Numbered from the stretch's first letter, positions 1 to 13,269 are shown. The stretch: 64,000 nucleotides of DNA from Sepiola atlantica (GCA_963556195.1 OY744520.1:147656929-147720928); one strand, 5' to 3'. Numbers and translations: made by a program. The notes: generated by a model not told the origin, from the sequence alone.

Positions 1-880
1 GTACATACACTTGTTACCCACCTTCTTGTTTTATTTCATGCCATTAAAGGCCACAACACAAACGAATAAAAACCACTTGACGCCTTTCTTTATTCATCAA
101 TGTTATTTGCTATAAATAGCAACATCATGGATGTTTCTTAAGTTATAAATATAAGTATATATTTCTGTAAGAAGTAAATATAGATCGTTTTAATTGTTTA
201 GGAAAAAATATTGTGCCACCAATTTATTTGAAACTATAAATAGTTTAATGTGATTTAACCGGATTGAATGTATGAGATCTTTAAGAGGCGACGGTTATGT
301 GGCAATCTTGTTCAGCTGGAAATGTAAAATAAACGTTAGTTCGACGTTTACTATATTATAGCTAGCTAGCAAAGTATCAAGTGAACGGATTTAAATGATA
401 AAGATGACACAGTTGGGCGAATCGAGAAAGAAGTAGAATCAACCTCTTTTCTATCCGATGATAGACAGATCAGACATCGAAAACTATATCTTAGCTAGAA
501 TATAGAATTAAGGACAATAAAAATATATCTTCTATATAATTATTTCCTAATACAGATTCGAGTTATTCTTTAACCGTATTACACAAATCGCCGGTGTTCA
601 CAATGTTTATAACTTCGTGGTATTCATGTGATGTCAGATGGGGTTACATGCTAAACACGTTCTTTATAGTTGCTAGCATAATTTGAGTTCAAATAATTCA
701 CTATAGATTTTGTATGTCCGCATTAAATAATTGTCAAACTAGTTTCTATTTACGTACCTACTTACGAGAGCAAAGCTAGACACATTGTAGGTTTTAATGT
801 TTATAAAATTTAGCTTCTTAAAAAGGGACGATATAGATTGGGACACAACTAAAAAAAATGCCTCAGTCTAGAATAATGTC
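1..880. other. Unique AT-rich DNA, nothing recognised
   Basis: No coding region, tandem repeat or internal repeat partner was seen. Stops are frequent in all frames. Confidence 0.6.
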
Positions 881-887
881 TCCTTAA

Positions 888-975
888 TTGACTGATGACA
901 AAATAGGTGAAGTGTCATATCAAAACAGATATTATACTTTGATCCCAGATGAAAGTCTCAAGAGAGTATTTATTT
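888..975. repeat. Dispersed repeat DR-2, copy 1
   Basis: Closely matches 2317-2400. Both share the blocks ACTGATGACA and TAGGTGAAGTG and end in GAAAGTCT(C/T)AAGA. The family is unidentified. This copy runs straight into a DR-1 repeat; the other copy does not, so one element probably inserted beside or into the other. Confidence 0.75.
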
Positions 976-984
976 ACTCCTCTC

Positions 985-1245
985 CAGGAGTTAGGCACAA
1001 GGCCAGTTTTATCTTACTCCCACAAGTAAGATGTGACCCAGGTTGGGTCGGGAAAGTAGGGTTTGAAAAGCCAGCGCCCGAGAGGTGAGCACTCTGGCCA
1101 TTAAAAATTGCTTGGGCAGCCCCGTCGGCATTCTCTGGTAGGGGCGCCTCAGGCAGTAAGCAATAAACTTACTCCTCCCCAAAGAGGGGAGGCGAAGCCT
1201 GGGAGGGTGCACCTCCTAGAACTGCACAGGACAGACCCATAGACA
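985..1245. repeat. Dispersed repeat DR-1, copy 1
   Basis: About 260 bp, comparatively GC-rich. It recurs at 18225-18465 and 28245-28545 in the same orientation. Shared blocks include GGCACAAGGCCAG, AGCCAGCGCC, GGTAGGGGCGCCTCAGG and AGCAATAAAC(T/C)TACTCC. The minus strand has short, similar open frames in all copies, but no known domain. It is probably a SINE-like or other non-autonomous element. No clear A/B-box pair was found. Confidence 0.8.
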
Positions 1246-1249
1246 GTCG

Positions 1250-2230
1250 GAACAGATACTAATAAACGGAAACAAATCGGATAACAACTTATCCGATTCC
1301 CTTGCTTCCACTAACCAGGGCACCGAGTTTTTGTTGTTACCACCATTTACATCCCACTCACCCCCTCATCGCTTGTAATCAATCTTATTTTTAACCCCTT
1401 TTTCTATTTACAACAACTATTTACACTTACAACTGATTAGCATATCACAATATCACTGCAGTCTGATTGTTGGACACTTTCTTGTTATTTTCTTAGCCGA
1501 TTTTGTCTTGCTTAACAAATATGATGGCGCCGAATTATCACGAAGACGTTCAACAAAAACAAAAGGCAAATAAAGTATTCAAAATGACAATCAAACTATT
1601 CAGTTCGTTGTAAGTTCTCTTTTTCATTTTTATCGCTTACTTTACCGTTTTTATTTCAAACAGAATGATTAATATTAAAATTGACTTACTGCCATCACAA
1701 CCGCCGTCATCCCTTACACCATAAAACTATCCACAGGATTGTCACGTTTTTTTATCACAAATTCGTCATTATTCCTCCCAGAGAGACACTCAGTTGATTT
1801 TTATTTATCCTGAAAATAATAAAAAAATCGACAAAATAAATTTAGATATTTTATCACTCTGAATTTCTAGAAGAAGAAACATACAAAAACCAATATGTGA
1901 AGTATGCAACATAAAACTTCTATTTTTACGTTTTTTATGCGTATTCGAAAAATTCTTTTAATGAATAAATTCATGTCAAGTAAAAAAAATCCAACAGAAT
2001 ATATGAATAATATAGACTGATAAAAATCTAGTAAATATTTCATCAGATAGACACAAAATAATATTAAAGTACATTTATTTTTTATGATTTTTTCTAGTTT
2101 CATCGAGTTTAATATTAACATGAGTTACATTGAATTTATGTTTGACCTGATTAGGCAATTTGATCCACAGTTATGTTACTCTCTTAGTGTACCAGTTTTC
2201 GGTTGTCTGCGACGCGTATAATCTATCATA
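1250..2230. other. AT-rich DNA, nothing recognised
   Basis: No domain or repeat partner seen. A short minus-strand frame (1867-2121) is hydrophobic only because the DNA is A/T rich. Confidence 0.5.
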
Positions 2231-2309
2231 CACCAGTTGTCATCATTGGTAACCCAGGTTCGATCAGCATTTCCAGTATTTTACACGGATGCCGCAATTA
2301 ATTTTATAT

Positions 2310-2400
2310 ATCACTTCACTGATGACAGAATAGGTGAAGTGCCATATCAAAAGAGATACTATACTTTGATCTCAGATGAAAGTCTTAAGACAGAAAGGAA
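2310..2400. repeat. Dispersed repeat DR-2, copy 2
   Basis: Second copy of the repeat at 888-975, with about a dozen substitutions over 80 bp. It continues into unrelated sequence after AAGTCTTAAGA. Confidence 0.75.
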
Positions 2401-2760
2401 CTGCCACAGAATAAACCAGAGAAAGAAACTAACACTTAAAGGTGACGAGTTACTTGCGTGCGCGCGAGACAAAGAAGGACAGATAGATAGACGGATAGAT
2501 AGCTTGTCTTGTTACATCTAGCTATATTGTGCGCAAATGCCCTGCACCATCAAGGACGGTGCATTTTACACACCCGCTTTGTGTAGACTGTCGCCAAGAA
2601 GAGGGAGAGTTATCTGCCTCCAGAAGTCATGTGTGTTAGCTGATGTCTGTGTTATTGAGGGCACCCATGCCCCAAGGTATACCTCCACATTTTGGATGAA
2701 ACTAACAACTTTAGTTATGTAACTATGGAATAGAAACTCCCTATTTGATAAGTCAAAAAT

Positions 2761-2867
2761 GCCCCCCCCCCCCTCTCTCTCTCTCTTGTAATGTGCAACC
2801 CTGTCCTTTAGTGACCTCATAAAATATCCCACTGTCTTTGTGTTCATGGATGATGCAATCGATTACA

Positions 2868-2898
<31 letters not shown>

Positions 2899-2960
2899 AG
2901 GAAAGAGAGAGAGAGAGAGAAATAGAGAGAGAAGGAAATAGAGAGAGAAATAGAGAAATG
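2761..2960. repeat. (C)n(CT)n and (GA)n microsatellites
   Basis: A C-run with CT repeats lies at 2761-2787. A GA/GAAA-rich tract lies at 2867-2955. The serine/leucine-rich frames across them are artefacts. Confidence 0.95.
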
Positions 2961-3069
2961 TAATCATTATGTAAGTAAAGGGCGATTGATAACAAACGTG
3001 TTTGTAACATAAGAAAATGATAATTTCATTCAGTGGCCAGAAAGAAAAAGTAAGATCCTCAGAGATGTT

Positions 3070-3200
3070 GTCATTTTGTGACGTCATCCACTGTGAACGG
3101 TTATCGTCCGTCTCTCTATTTTAATGGCTGGCATCATCCTTTTGTGAGTTCATACACTGTGGACGGTTATAACCGCCTCTATTTTAAGATATTACGTCAT
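3070..3200. repeat. Tandem duplication with a CRE-like palindrome
   Basis: Two imperfect copies of about 66 bp share CATC-x-TTTTGTGA, CACTGTG(A/G)ACGGTTAT and CTCTATTTTAA. The first copy holds TGACGTCA at 3079-3086. A further partial copy with TGACGTCATCCAATGT lies at 3388-3406. The palindrome matches the CREB/ATF consensus, but function is not shown. Confidence 0.6.
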
Positions 3201-3508
3201 AAATCAATGACAACATAAACACTGCACGGGAAAAAGCATGATAACCAGTAAGAAAGAAGGATCCACAAAAATATAGTATTATACTAGACTCTAAGAGGAC
3301 CAGATATTTGAGAAGTAGAGGACCCGTGACCCGAGGGTTAAGTTTCATCTAGATAAAAGTTATATACCCCTCTCTCTGCTTCCTTCATGACGTCATCCAA
3401 TGTACACGGAAACAAACAAACAACATACCATAAAATATAACAAAAAAATAACAAAATCTACAGAGTTTTAGTAATATACTAGACCCTACGAACTCGGCGG
3501 TTATTCTG

Positions 3509-3584
<76 letters not shown>

Positions 3585-4180
3585 TATTAGAAGGCTATCA
3601 CAATGCAAGAAATGGAAATATGTCGGCGTTGAGAAGTAAGACAAAAACAAGTGATTTTAATTATATATTTTTCAAAAACATTTTTAATAATTTTTTTATA
3701 TATAGCAAATCTTACTTCAACACTGATGTAATCCGTGTGGATGGCAATATTGCTTATAACGCAGTAAATATTAATATCCGCAGCAAATATAATAAACTAA
3801 TACTATAACTGATGTTTTTTAATGATTTTAATTACTTATTTAATTTTTTTTTTCTGAATATTTTATATTTGAACCCACCGATGAAGTGCTGCATATACAT
3901 ATAAAAAATAAAAAGAAGAGCAAAAAAGAGAGAAAAGAAAGAAGAAAACATTTTTTGTTTATTCGGATGGGGAGGTAGGGATAACAGCTAAGAGCGGTGT
4001 TCAAATCACATTTTTTTTCTAATATTTATTTAATATTTTTTTATATATACTATTGTTATCTTATTTTATTCTAACAATATTTACTTCTTTGCTTTTCTGA
4101 AAAAAAAATTGTAATTAATTTATTCTTAAAACAAATTTTCAAATTTATTTTTATGATTAACGGCTAAATATATTTTGATT
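3200..4180. other. AT-rich DNA with (TA)n(GA)n at 3511-3581
   Basis: Contains a compound TA then GA microsatellite and T-rich low-complexity sequence. No gene recognised. Confidence 0.6.
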
Positions 4181-4229
4181 TATACCCTGACCAGATTGTG
4201 TGTAGCACACCGCAAATTTAATTTTTCAA

Positions 4230-6420
4230 TTCTTGTTTAACTAACAATAACCTGGATCTCACCCCTCAGATTCTCTTATCTTCTCAAGCTAACGATTCCA
4301 ACTAAACTTTGGCCCAGAACTTGGGCATAAAAACCCAAAGTACTCCCGATACTATAAATAACACAAACACTATAACAATCCCATAGAAAATACACACGTA
4401 TATTAGAGCAGGTGCTTTCCCCATCAAGACCCGAATCTCAAACCATATCTGCCCTTTCAAACACAATAATAACAATGTCACTGGCACCTCTCTATCCAAT
4501 TAAATGAAAAAAAACTTTAGCATTAAAACATTCCCTACTCCCTACATGATTCAATATTAAAAAGGTCTAAATCCTACACTTCAGGATCTGCTTCCTGCCA
4601 ACTATGTACATGAGAAACATTTATGATAGCTACAGCAGCTAAAATCAAATATATTATTACCTCTAAAACGAACTTATCTCAAATTGCAGGCACGAGCGAA
4701 AATTCAAATACATACATTTCATTACTCCCTCTGGCACTCCTCCTCCCAACAAAAAAAAACTATCTCTAACATTAGACTAATTCTTAAATTTTATAACTTG
4801 TTAATTTTTTAACTCTTAACTTTTCTCAACCTTACAAATAACCATCCCAATAACATAGCGTATCCTACCCTGTGCACCTAATAACTCTATTAACTTATAA
4901 CACTTAATGTAAATTGAGAACTAACATTATTCTTCTCCACTTCACTAATCCTTAATCGTCTCCACTCCAACACTCTAATTCCTATTTCTTTTTTTCAATT
5001 ACTAGTCAACTCCCTTACATACCTATCAATTGCCTCGCTTATCTCCCTTTTGCATGTAATCCATCGACTTTATGGACACTTGGTTCTACCGAAAATCTTT
5101 TTCTCATAGACTTTTAAAATACGCTCCCTAGGTAATCCGATAATGGCCCAGTTTCCCCTCTTAAAATCTATCTGTAATTTCAATACTATATGTCGTCACT
5201 TCGGTTACATAATTCAACCATATCCCACCCCTTGATTTTTATACTGGAACTCAATTGTTGCAAACATATTAACGATGTTCCCAATCCTAACATCAGTTAT
5301 ACATTAAAATATCTTATTTAGTTATGCATCTAATATTTAACTAACTGTGAAATCTATAAAGTCTTTAAACATTAAACTCTGAAATACTATAATTGTCCGG
5401 ATTATTACATTTTAAGCACGTAAATTCCAGATTTCTAATCGTTTGAGCCCTAATTTCCCAATTTGAACCCTTTTAAACTATCTGAATTATATATAATTTT
5501 GTATAAAAATCCGTTTAAATAGGGGGACAACCCCTCTCGAACTGTTTACTTACTAACCTGAAACGCTACTGTTTTTAGCTTATTGAACCCCCACCCAACT
5601 CCTAACTTAAGCCAGCCCAGGCCTGGCATTATACTGCTGCTTACCAACGATGAGCTGTAACTAAACAAACCCTTCCCCTACCCTACTCCCAGCATCAACC
5701 ATAATTCCATCCACTACAGTATACCTCCTCATCCACTTTCACTCACTCCTTCCGCCACTTTTTACTGGCTTCGTTTCCGACCAAACATTACCCTCTCTTT
5801 TCTTAGATTCGATCGAATTTCTACTGAAATTCCCGACTGCCTGCTTACAATACACAACATTTATACTCAACTCTAAAAAAAACTATTTTCATTCTCGGTC
5901 CACGGAAGTATTTTAAAATAGCCTTAATTCTCAAAATTACATCCGGATAAGTGCCACCCATCTACGGTTAGACTTAACATCTTTCTATTGGATTTATTTC
6001 ATTTGAACATTTTTAACGCTGTCTCCCTACGAAATCCTTTTTTCCATCTTTAAATCTTTCTTCACCGGACATCTTATCAACGCACATACTCCATATTTTG
6101 ATAACCTTTTTATACGCACACTCTTACTTTCCATTACTTAATATTGTTTCTTAAAATATTTCAAATTTTTAACTTTGGCTATTCGACTGCGGACTTATCA
6201 ATCAATGTAACTCGTCTGATAATAAGATTTTAATCTTTGAAAAGTCTGGCTTAAGGAAAGAAAATAAACATCTTTTTAGCGAGTAAACCTTGCATTGAAC
6301 ACTCGAAGATGAAATAGATTTGTCAACCGTACATCTTTATCTCTCTTCATTCATTTATTTTTATAATTGCTCTTAACCCATTTCACTATAGGTTCAATTT
6401 TCTAAAAGTATACTTATAGT
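4230..6420 (+). mobile_element. Penelope-like element copy A, 3' fragment (GIY-YIG end plus 3' region)
   Basis: Homologous over about 2.2 kb to copy B at 49810-52145. The coding end (about 4300-4760) is a decayed GIY-YIG endonuclease domain. Recognisable pieces are PIKTRISNH, then CQLC near 4577 and NELISNC-RH near 4670-4700, a typical PLE C-terminus. Frameshifts and stops make it non-functional. The reverse transcriptase is missing, so the copy is 5'-truncated. The 3' region is strikingly G-poor on the plus strand, carries a hairpin motif near 6216-6243, and ends close to a (TA)n tract at 6424. GIY-YIG in PLEs is taken to nick the insertion target. Confidence 0.75.
6216..6244 (+). ncRNA. Hammerhead-like core, degenerate (PLE copy A)
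   Basis: Reads CTGATAA, then stem AAGAT/ATCTT with loop TTTA, then GAAA. The PLE copy B equivalent has CTGATGA and a CTCG loop on the same stem. PLEs are known to carry hammerhead ribozymes. Stem III and a cleavage site are not evident, and the core G is mutated, so activity is unlikely. Confidence 0.4.
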
Positions 6421-6422
6421 TT

Positions 6423-6423
<1 letters not shown>

Positions 6424-6484
<61 letters not shown>

Positions 6485-6513
6485 GTGTGTGTGTGTATGT
6501 GTGTGTGTGTGTG
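6424..6513. repeat. (TA)n then (TG)n microsatellite
   Basis: About 60 bp of TA followed by TG-rich sequence, just after the PLE copy A end. Confidence 0.97.
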
Positions 6514-6619
6514 TTTGGGGTAAAACTCTAATATATAATCGAATGCTTATGAAGCGAGCCCGAATGAAAAGAATCACCGAAACAAAATGGCGGCAAATAC
6601 ACAGCAATAGAAAGTGTTA

Positions 6620-7435
6620 ATGTCAGACAAACTAAATAGGAATTATGTGAAATGAAAGCAATAAAATGTAATGTTTATAGAAGAAGCCATACGAGAACCA
6701 AACATGGTGTTTTGTGTGTGTGTCCGCCCATTCACCGCCTGCTTAACGCCTACCATCACCTTTCGATGTCCCTCAACTCCTTCTATTTAATTCCCCCTTT
6801 TGTCAATGGATTTCTGCACAGCAATTAATGCACTTCATGTCTATCTCTTTCGAATCCATTGATCCTTTTCATTACATATGGATATATAGATATCTCGTTC
6901 AGCTTGTAGTATGATTTCGTACTAAATATCTAGCAGAGTATGAACAAATTATGGAACTATCTATTTAAACACCACAGTGTTTTCTTACCCATATAAAGTT
7001 CTCACGGGTGTCGGTAATGTAAAACATATAAAAAAAAGAACATTGTAATTTCGTTTACTTTAGTGGTGAGCGAGATAGCATACCAGTGTAATGCCTGACT
7101 GATGTCTAACCTGTCGGGTGACGAATTTCAGCTTTAAACACAATATCTAGACATAACAGGTTTATCACATTCACTGAATACCTATCCCTCTCTATCTTTT
7201 TCTCTCACTCCCACTTCTCTAAAATATCATATTTAACCTCCTATACAGTTGAGCCCTTTCGATAGATAATAAATTGACGATTCATGAATAAGCCACGTTA
7301 CAAGGTCTCTCCCTTATGAAGATCGAAACTCTTTTTAGACTCTCGGGGTTTACAAGGCGTATTTCTCTCGCATTTCAAAACGTTATCATCTCGCTGGCGG
7401 AACGGTTATAAAGCCATAGTAATTCAATACTGCCG
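6620..7435. other. Unique DNA, nothing recognised
   Basis: No open frame with a known domain and no repeat partner seen. Confidence 0.5.
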
Positions 7436-7439
7436 AACG

Positions 7440-7440
<1 letters not shown>

Positions 7441-7527
<87 letters not shown>
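7441..7527. repeat. (TA)n microsatellite
   Basis: Uninterrupted TA dinucleotides, about 87 bp. Confidence 0.98.
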
Positions 7528-7529
<2 letters not shown>

Positions 7530-7530
<1 letters not shown>

Positions 7531-8042
7531 CCCTGTTTTATATATGATACCATTCTGGTCGTATCTAAATATTTGTCTATATATCAACGGCTGCTCATAT
7601 CTATCTATCGATTGCAATGTGCTCATAATATATCTCTCTATGTTTTAAACTATAATTATCCACGGAGACGGATCATCAACGTCGATGATTCTAGAGACAT
7701 TCGAAACGAGTGGCTGTAGTCCGGTGCCCTTACCAATGATGAAACGAAGAACTATTAGCAGTTGTATGAAATATATTGCACAGAAAAGTTATAATTTTGT
7801 CTGTTTTAGTTTTGGCGATATTGGCTAATTAACGTATTCAAATATCGTTTGTAAAAAGAAAAAAATAAATGCTAATAGGGAAACATAGTCCCCTTTTACC
7901 AGTGTGGTGCCCGTGTATCAGTACGTCTATATTTATAAAATATAACTATCCACGGACACTTTCTCTTGATATATATATACATACATATCTATAAATATCT
8001 ATAAATATCTATAAATATAAATATATATATATATATATATAT
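7530..8042. other. Unique AT-rich DNA ending in an ATCTATAA array
   Basis: No gene seen. From 7978 the sequence becomes a short ATCTATAA repeat leading into (TA)n. Confidence 0.5.
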
Positions 8043-8044
8043 AA

Positions 8045-8735
8045 ATACTCACAAAGAAAAAACAAAAATATTCCCACACCTCACACCCGCTCCTATCCAC
8101 AAATCCAAACTAAATCACCATTAAGCACACCACACAACCACACATACACACATTCGCACAAAAAACACAACTACCCAAACAGACTAAACTACATACAACA
8201 CACTCGCACAACTCCACCATATAGCTTAACACCGCGGCACAAAACTACACCCCCCCCACCAACACCAACTAACGCAACCAAAAATTCCCTATCATACACC
8301 CCACTTCTCACAAACAAACCACCACAAAATACGATTACTCAACAATCCCTACCAAAATAACCCCACATTACAAAATAACACTTATAATCACCTCCCAGAC
8401 CAAAATAAACCTTAGAACAACTACCCACGCCTACCGCACCAACAAATTTATTCCACATACAAAATCTTTCTACCCCACTACACACAATATAACAGACCCT
8501 ACAACCATTCCACACACCAATCGATACAATCAAAATACCCCAAACACTTCACACATCATCAAACACAACTATCATACAATAGTAGCTACCTACACAACCC
8601 CACACAGTATTACAACCCCCGTCACCACTTTTAACAAACTTCACCAAGATTCTCCAACCCGAAACAACCAATCCACAATTACCACACATACAAATATATC
8701 ACCAATCCTTCCCCAAAACAGCACTACCCTTTAAA
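8045..8735 (+). other. G-depleted leader of PLE copy D
   Basis: A and C dominate the plus strand and G is rare, the same strand bias seen in the PLE coding sequence downstream. No clear protein match. It is probably the 5' part of the same element. Confidence 0.4.
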
Positions 8736-10917
8736 ACACACAAAACGTATAGAAAACAATCACCCTGCGGGAACCCCAAACGAAACAAACAGTACCCATC
8801 ATCATCATTTTTTAGGAATCCCTCCCAAAACAACAATTCCAGACTAGACAACACAAAACCGAAAATAGTCAATTTATCCACACACTCATTAACAAAGGAA
8901 GAAATCAAAATACTTAAATTAGGCCTCACATTCTGCCCGACTCCCAAAAGCAATATCACCGAATTAAAGATGGACCTTACAGAATTTGAACGTAAACTTA
9001 GACTAATAGAAATTCTAAATAATAACGAAAACAAAACAGATGATTCATTAGTAAAGAACAAATCAACATATTTCCCTAACAAACACAACAATACAAAAGA
9101 ACTAAACACCTTCTTCGAAAACTTCTGGAACATCAACACCCAGAGAAAAACTAAACCTACCAGTAACCTAACATCTAAACAAAACCAAACACTAGACAAC
9201 CTCCTTAATAACAATAACATAATCATAAAAGAAGCAGACAAAGGCAGCGCTGTAGTCATCATGGACAAAAACTACTATAAATCGAAAATTATAGAAGCAC
9301 TAGGGAACAAAGATTACTATAAACAAATTAGCACCAACATTGACAACAACACCATTTCAAAAATCACAAAACTTTGCACAACATACAATAACATTCTTAC
9401 AAAGAAAAAAAGAGACTTCCTAACCAACTTCATGACAAAAACAAACTACTTCTACGGACTACCCAAAATACACAAATCAAATGAGATTAAAAATGCAATC
9501 AACACACAAAAATCAGAATACATTAGTATCCTAAATCCGAGTGACCATTCAGACCCATTGTAGCAGGACCAACATGCCCAACAAGCAGACTTAGCAACCT
9601 AATTGACATTTTACTACAACCTTTCACCGGACAAGTAAGAACCTACATAAGAGACAACACACACTTTCTAAGCTCAGTAAGAAACAGTATAAACATTATC
9701 CTCAACAATAACTCCTTCGAATTTAACAACGAGAACTTCATCCATACCTTAGGTACGGCAATGGGAACCAAAATGGCACCGACATATGCTACCCTGACAC
9801 TAGCCTACCTAGAGGAAATATTATACACACAGATAGAATCAATTTATGGAACACATACAAAATCCCTATTTATAAAATCTTAGAAAACATATCTGGATGA
9901 CTGTTTCGTTCTTTGGGATCCCACATGGGGAGACATCAACGAATTACACAACACACTACAAAATCTACACCCCAAAATCAAATTCACACTAGAACACAAT
10001 CACACAGAGCTACCCTTCCTAGATATACTAGTTAAAATTAAGAACAATCATATTATCACAGATATCTACAACAAACCCACGGACACCCAACAATACCTCC
10101 ACTTTAAAAGCCATAACCCCAAAAGCTGCCTAAAATCTATACCCTATTCTCTAGCACGCAGAATATGCACTATAGTCAGTGACAAAGACCTCCGGATTGT
10201 CCGACTGGAGGAACTACGTAAGACATTAGCAAAAAGAGGATACCCCGCACAAATAATACACAAAGGTATAGAATTAGCAGAACAAATACCATTAGAACAA
10301 CTATGAATTCCAAAAAAACGGAACAAAGAACACATATTTGCATACGTATCTACACATAACAAAAACAACCCAGAATTATTCACAGAGATAACAAGAAACC
10401 TAACCATACTCAATCAAAATAGCAAACTAAGCAACATACTTAAAACAATGAAGATAATCAAAAGCAAACGCCAACCGAAAAACCTTAAACAAATTCTAAC
10501 CTCATCAAAATTCAACCAACATGTATCACAAGGGGTCACAAAATGCAACAAAGAAAGATGTGGAGTTCGCGAAATAATAATAAAGGGTAACACATACGCA
10601 TTCAAAAATCCAACACAAACCTTCAAATAAAGAAGTATCTAAACTGTACCTCTAAAAATGTCATATATGTACTTGAATGCATAACATGTAAAAAATACTA
10701 TATAGGTGCCACAAACACATTTAATAGAGTGGCCCTCCATAAAAGCAATATTAAAATTCAAGAAAATAGAAAAGTGCCTGTCTCCAAACATGTACACTCA
10801 TGCAGCAGTGGAAAATTCCAGATAATGCCCATTTTCCAAACTCAGGACTATTCATACCTCCTAACACAAGAAAAAATCTTCATATCCAAATTCAACCCAC
10901 CATTAAATAAATCATAA
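8735..10917 (+). pseudogene. Penelope-like element copy D: reverse transcriptase plus GIY-YIG endonuclease
   Basis: This is the best PLE copy. The frame is open from about 8735 and codes GLTFCPTP near 8920, RKLRL near 8990, EADKGSAVVIMDKNYY near 9230 and FYGLPKIHK near 9455. After a one-base loss near 9550 it continues with FRPIVAG, GTAMGTKMAPTYA (about 9752-9790) and the catalytic YLDD at 9890-9901, then LPFLDILV and YNKPTD. Disruptions are the shift near 9550, TAG at 9881, TGA at 10304 and a shift near 10629. The last frame, to 10917, holds VIYVLEC, CKKYYIGAT, ALHKSNI and KFNPPLN, a GIY-YIG domain. PLEs combine telomerase-related RT with this endonuclease. The copy cannot make an intact protein but retains nearly the whole order. 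Confidence 0.9.
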
Positions 10918-11084
10918 GACAAATCACACCACAGACATATAAAAACAAGTACGAACACATGTATAAACAGGAACCCATCTGCACTCGGACACGTGTGCAT
11001 TTGCACACCCTCACACATGGAACGAATACATACCCCATGTGAGTGTATTCATGCATACATGCAGAAAATAATACGAATGTGTGT

Positions 11085-11140
11085 ATCTATCTATCTATCT
11101 TTCTATCTATCTATCCATATATATACCTCTTTCTATAATT
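11085..11140. repeat. (TCTA)n microsatellite
   Basis: Imperfect TCTA tetranucleotide array just beyond the PLE copy D stop, in what is probably its 3' region. Confidence 0.85.
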
Positions 11141-11583
11141 CTATTTATATTTCTATCTACCCTCAATCTTCCTCCCTCCTCTCTTTCTTCCCCTTACCTA
11201 TCTATCTACTAACCCATCCTCTTTTCTACTCATCTCTCTCTCTCCAAACCCAAGCAAACATCCTCACCCCCAACCACCCACACATCCACATTCATGTGTG
11301 AACCCAGCAGGGACACCGTCATGAATGACCGGGAATGACCACACACACACATACCATACAGATTCGACTGACAGCAATTAAAGCAATAAAACCTAATACA
11401 CAAATGTACTCAAATGACCAAACACTGGCCAAACGGAATATATTTTTTATCTCAACAAGATAACATTTTTTTCTGTAAAACGGAACAAACATTTTTTTCT
11501 GTCAAATGGAACCGACATTTTTAAATGAAAGAAAAATGAAATGTTTTGTCAAATGAAACACTTTTATCAAATAGAATTTACAT

Positions 11584-11640
11584 CTAAAGAGAGCATAATG
11601 GATAAACGATAAATGCTCGAAACGCGTTATGAAATTATAT
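11584..11640 (+). ncRNA. Hammerhead-like 3' motif of PLE copy D
   Basis: CTAAAGA (11584-11590), stem GAGCAT (11591-11596) paired with ATGCTC (11613-11618), then GAAAC at 11619-11623 and GCGTTATG. The layout resembles the CTGATGA-stem II-GAAAC hammerhead core known from PLEs, with the first core block changed. It lies about 670 bp after the PLE stop codon, where such motifs occur. Confidence 0.45.
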
Positions 11641-11775
11641 TTTTAAAAAAACTTAAAATGTTAAAATGATAAGATAATAAATAATTATTGAAAAAGTTTT
11701 TTTTACTAGCGTTGGTAATCACAATTCTTTAAATATACTTTTTGTCTCTCGTTGGAACTGCATTGATGCTACACA

Positions 11776-11778
11776 ACC

Positions 11779-11847
<69 letters not shown>

Positions 11848-11862
11848 GTATATATATATATA
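11776..11862. repeat. (TC)n(TA)n microsatellite
   Basis: TC dinucleotides then TA dinucleotides, with a short interruption. Confidence 0.95.
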
Positions 11863-11864
11863 CA

Positions 11865-12200
11865 ATAATCAGGTTGAGATGAAAAAATAAGCGCATGATT
11901 TGTATCATTTTAAAAAATTAAAACACAAGAAAAATTGGCGTACGATCGTTTCTAACAATTTTAAAAATATTTTATTTTGAATTATACTTTAAATGATTCT
12001 AAAATGTTGTCTTCATCGCCACTCATAACATCACAAATAGAAGTTAAAAGATCACAATTTAGTATGATTTAAGAATACATATGCCCCCTTATTAAAATAA
12101 ATTATATAATCTTTTAAAACTCTATTTATAATATTATTAACGATGATATTAATATATAGTACATAGTGTTTTAAATATAAAATTAATAAAGAAGAATAAA
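11865..12200. other. AT-rich DNA, nothing recognised
   Basis: No repeat partner or coding signal seen. Confidence 0.5.
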
Positions 12201-12214
12201 TAAGAATAAAAGAA

Positions 12215-12435
12215 ATAACAAATTAATATATAAAATTACAATGAGAAGAAATGAAATGAAGTAGACGTTTAAAAAATAAAATATTAAACTACTTTAGAAC
12301 ATAAATAACATTTATAATAAATTTAGAACAAATAATAAAATGAAAGAAATAACAATAAGGATAAATAAAATAAAGTACAAGTTTAAATAATGAAATATTA
12401 AACTACTTTAGAACATAAATAACATTTATAATAGT
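12215..12435. repeat. Two-copy tandem duplication, offset 114 bp
   Basis: The block ATATTAAACTACTTTAGAAC followed by ATAAATAACATTTATAATA occurs at 12281 and again at 12395. Upstream AAGAAATAACAA blocks also repeat. Confidence 0.8.
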
Positions 12436-12439
12436 GCAC

Positions 12440-13260
12440 ATATATAATGGATCATAATCAATTGAATCAAGTAATAAAGTAAGACTAGTAGTTATAATCT
12501 ATAAGCAACATGACACATAATGAGTAATTATAATTTTAATAATTAATTTAATATAATATAATCAATTATTAATTATAATAATAATTAAATAAGACATATT
12601 ATTCTAATTAAAAAGTTAATAGGTACTTATAAGATATGACATAATATTATAATCAGAGAATTAGATGAATTATATATTTAAAAAAAGACTACAATAAAAA
12701 ATAAATAAAATAGGGACTTTAAGGAACCATTTAGGGAAAATAGAGGAATCTAAAAATTAAAATTACAAATTATAATTAAAAATTTATGTAAATAATTAAA
12801 ACCTTTGACATTTGATTTCCTCTATCAACTTCTCTCTTTCTTTTTTCCTCTTTCTTTTTTCCTCTTTCTTTTTTCCTCATTCTTTTTCTCTTGTTTTTTC
12901 TCATGAGTATTCATTTTATCACTTTCTTTCTTTTTTTAATCCTTCCTTCTTTCGTTCATTCTTTCTTTAACTATTTATTCTAATAAATGATTCTCTTTTA
13001 TGTTTGCGTTCACTAATCGTTTGTATAATTCCCCCTTTTCTTATTGTCCCTCCTATCAATTCTTCTGGTTCTTTTGTATTGCCACTTCCCACCCCACGAA
13101 CTATGTCCTTCTGACCCTTTCCCTTGCACCCTCTTCCCTCCTAACCTTCTCCGTCCAATGTTTCTGAATACACCCTAGAAACGAGATTACGGGTGGGGTC
13201 GTGTCTGGTCGGGTGCACTTAGCAAACAAAAACAAGATACCCTGAATACATTCGTTTCTC
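12440..13260. other. AT-rich then pyrimidine-rich low-complexity DNA
   Basis: 12540-12790 is nearly pure A/T. 12830-12975 holds repeated TTTTTTCCTCTTTC units. No gene seen. Confidence 0.6.
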
Positions 13261-13269
13261 CTTATGTTA

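Noticed and set aside
8699..9268. Minus-strand frame of 189 codons
   Set aside because: Antisense of the Penelope-like RT. The frame is open because G is rare on the plus strand.
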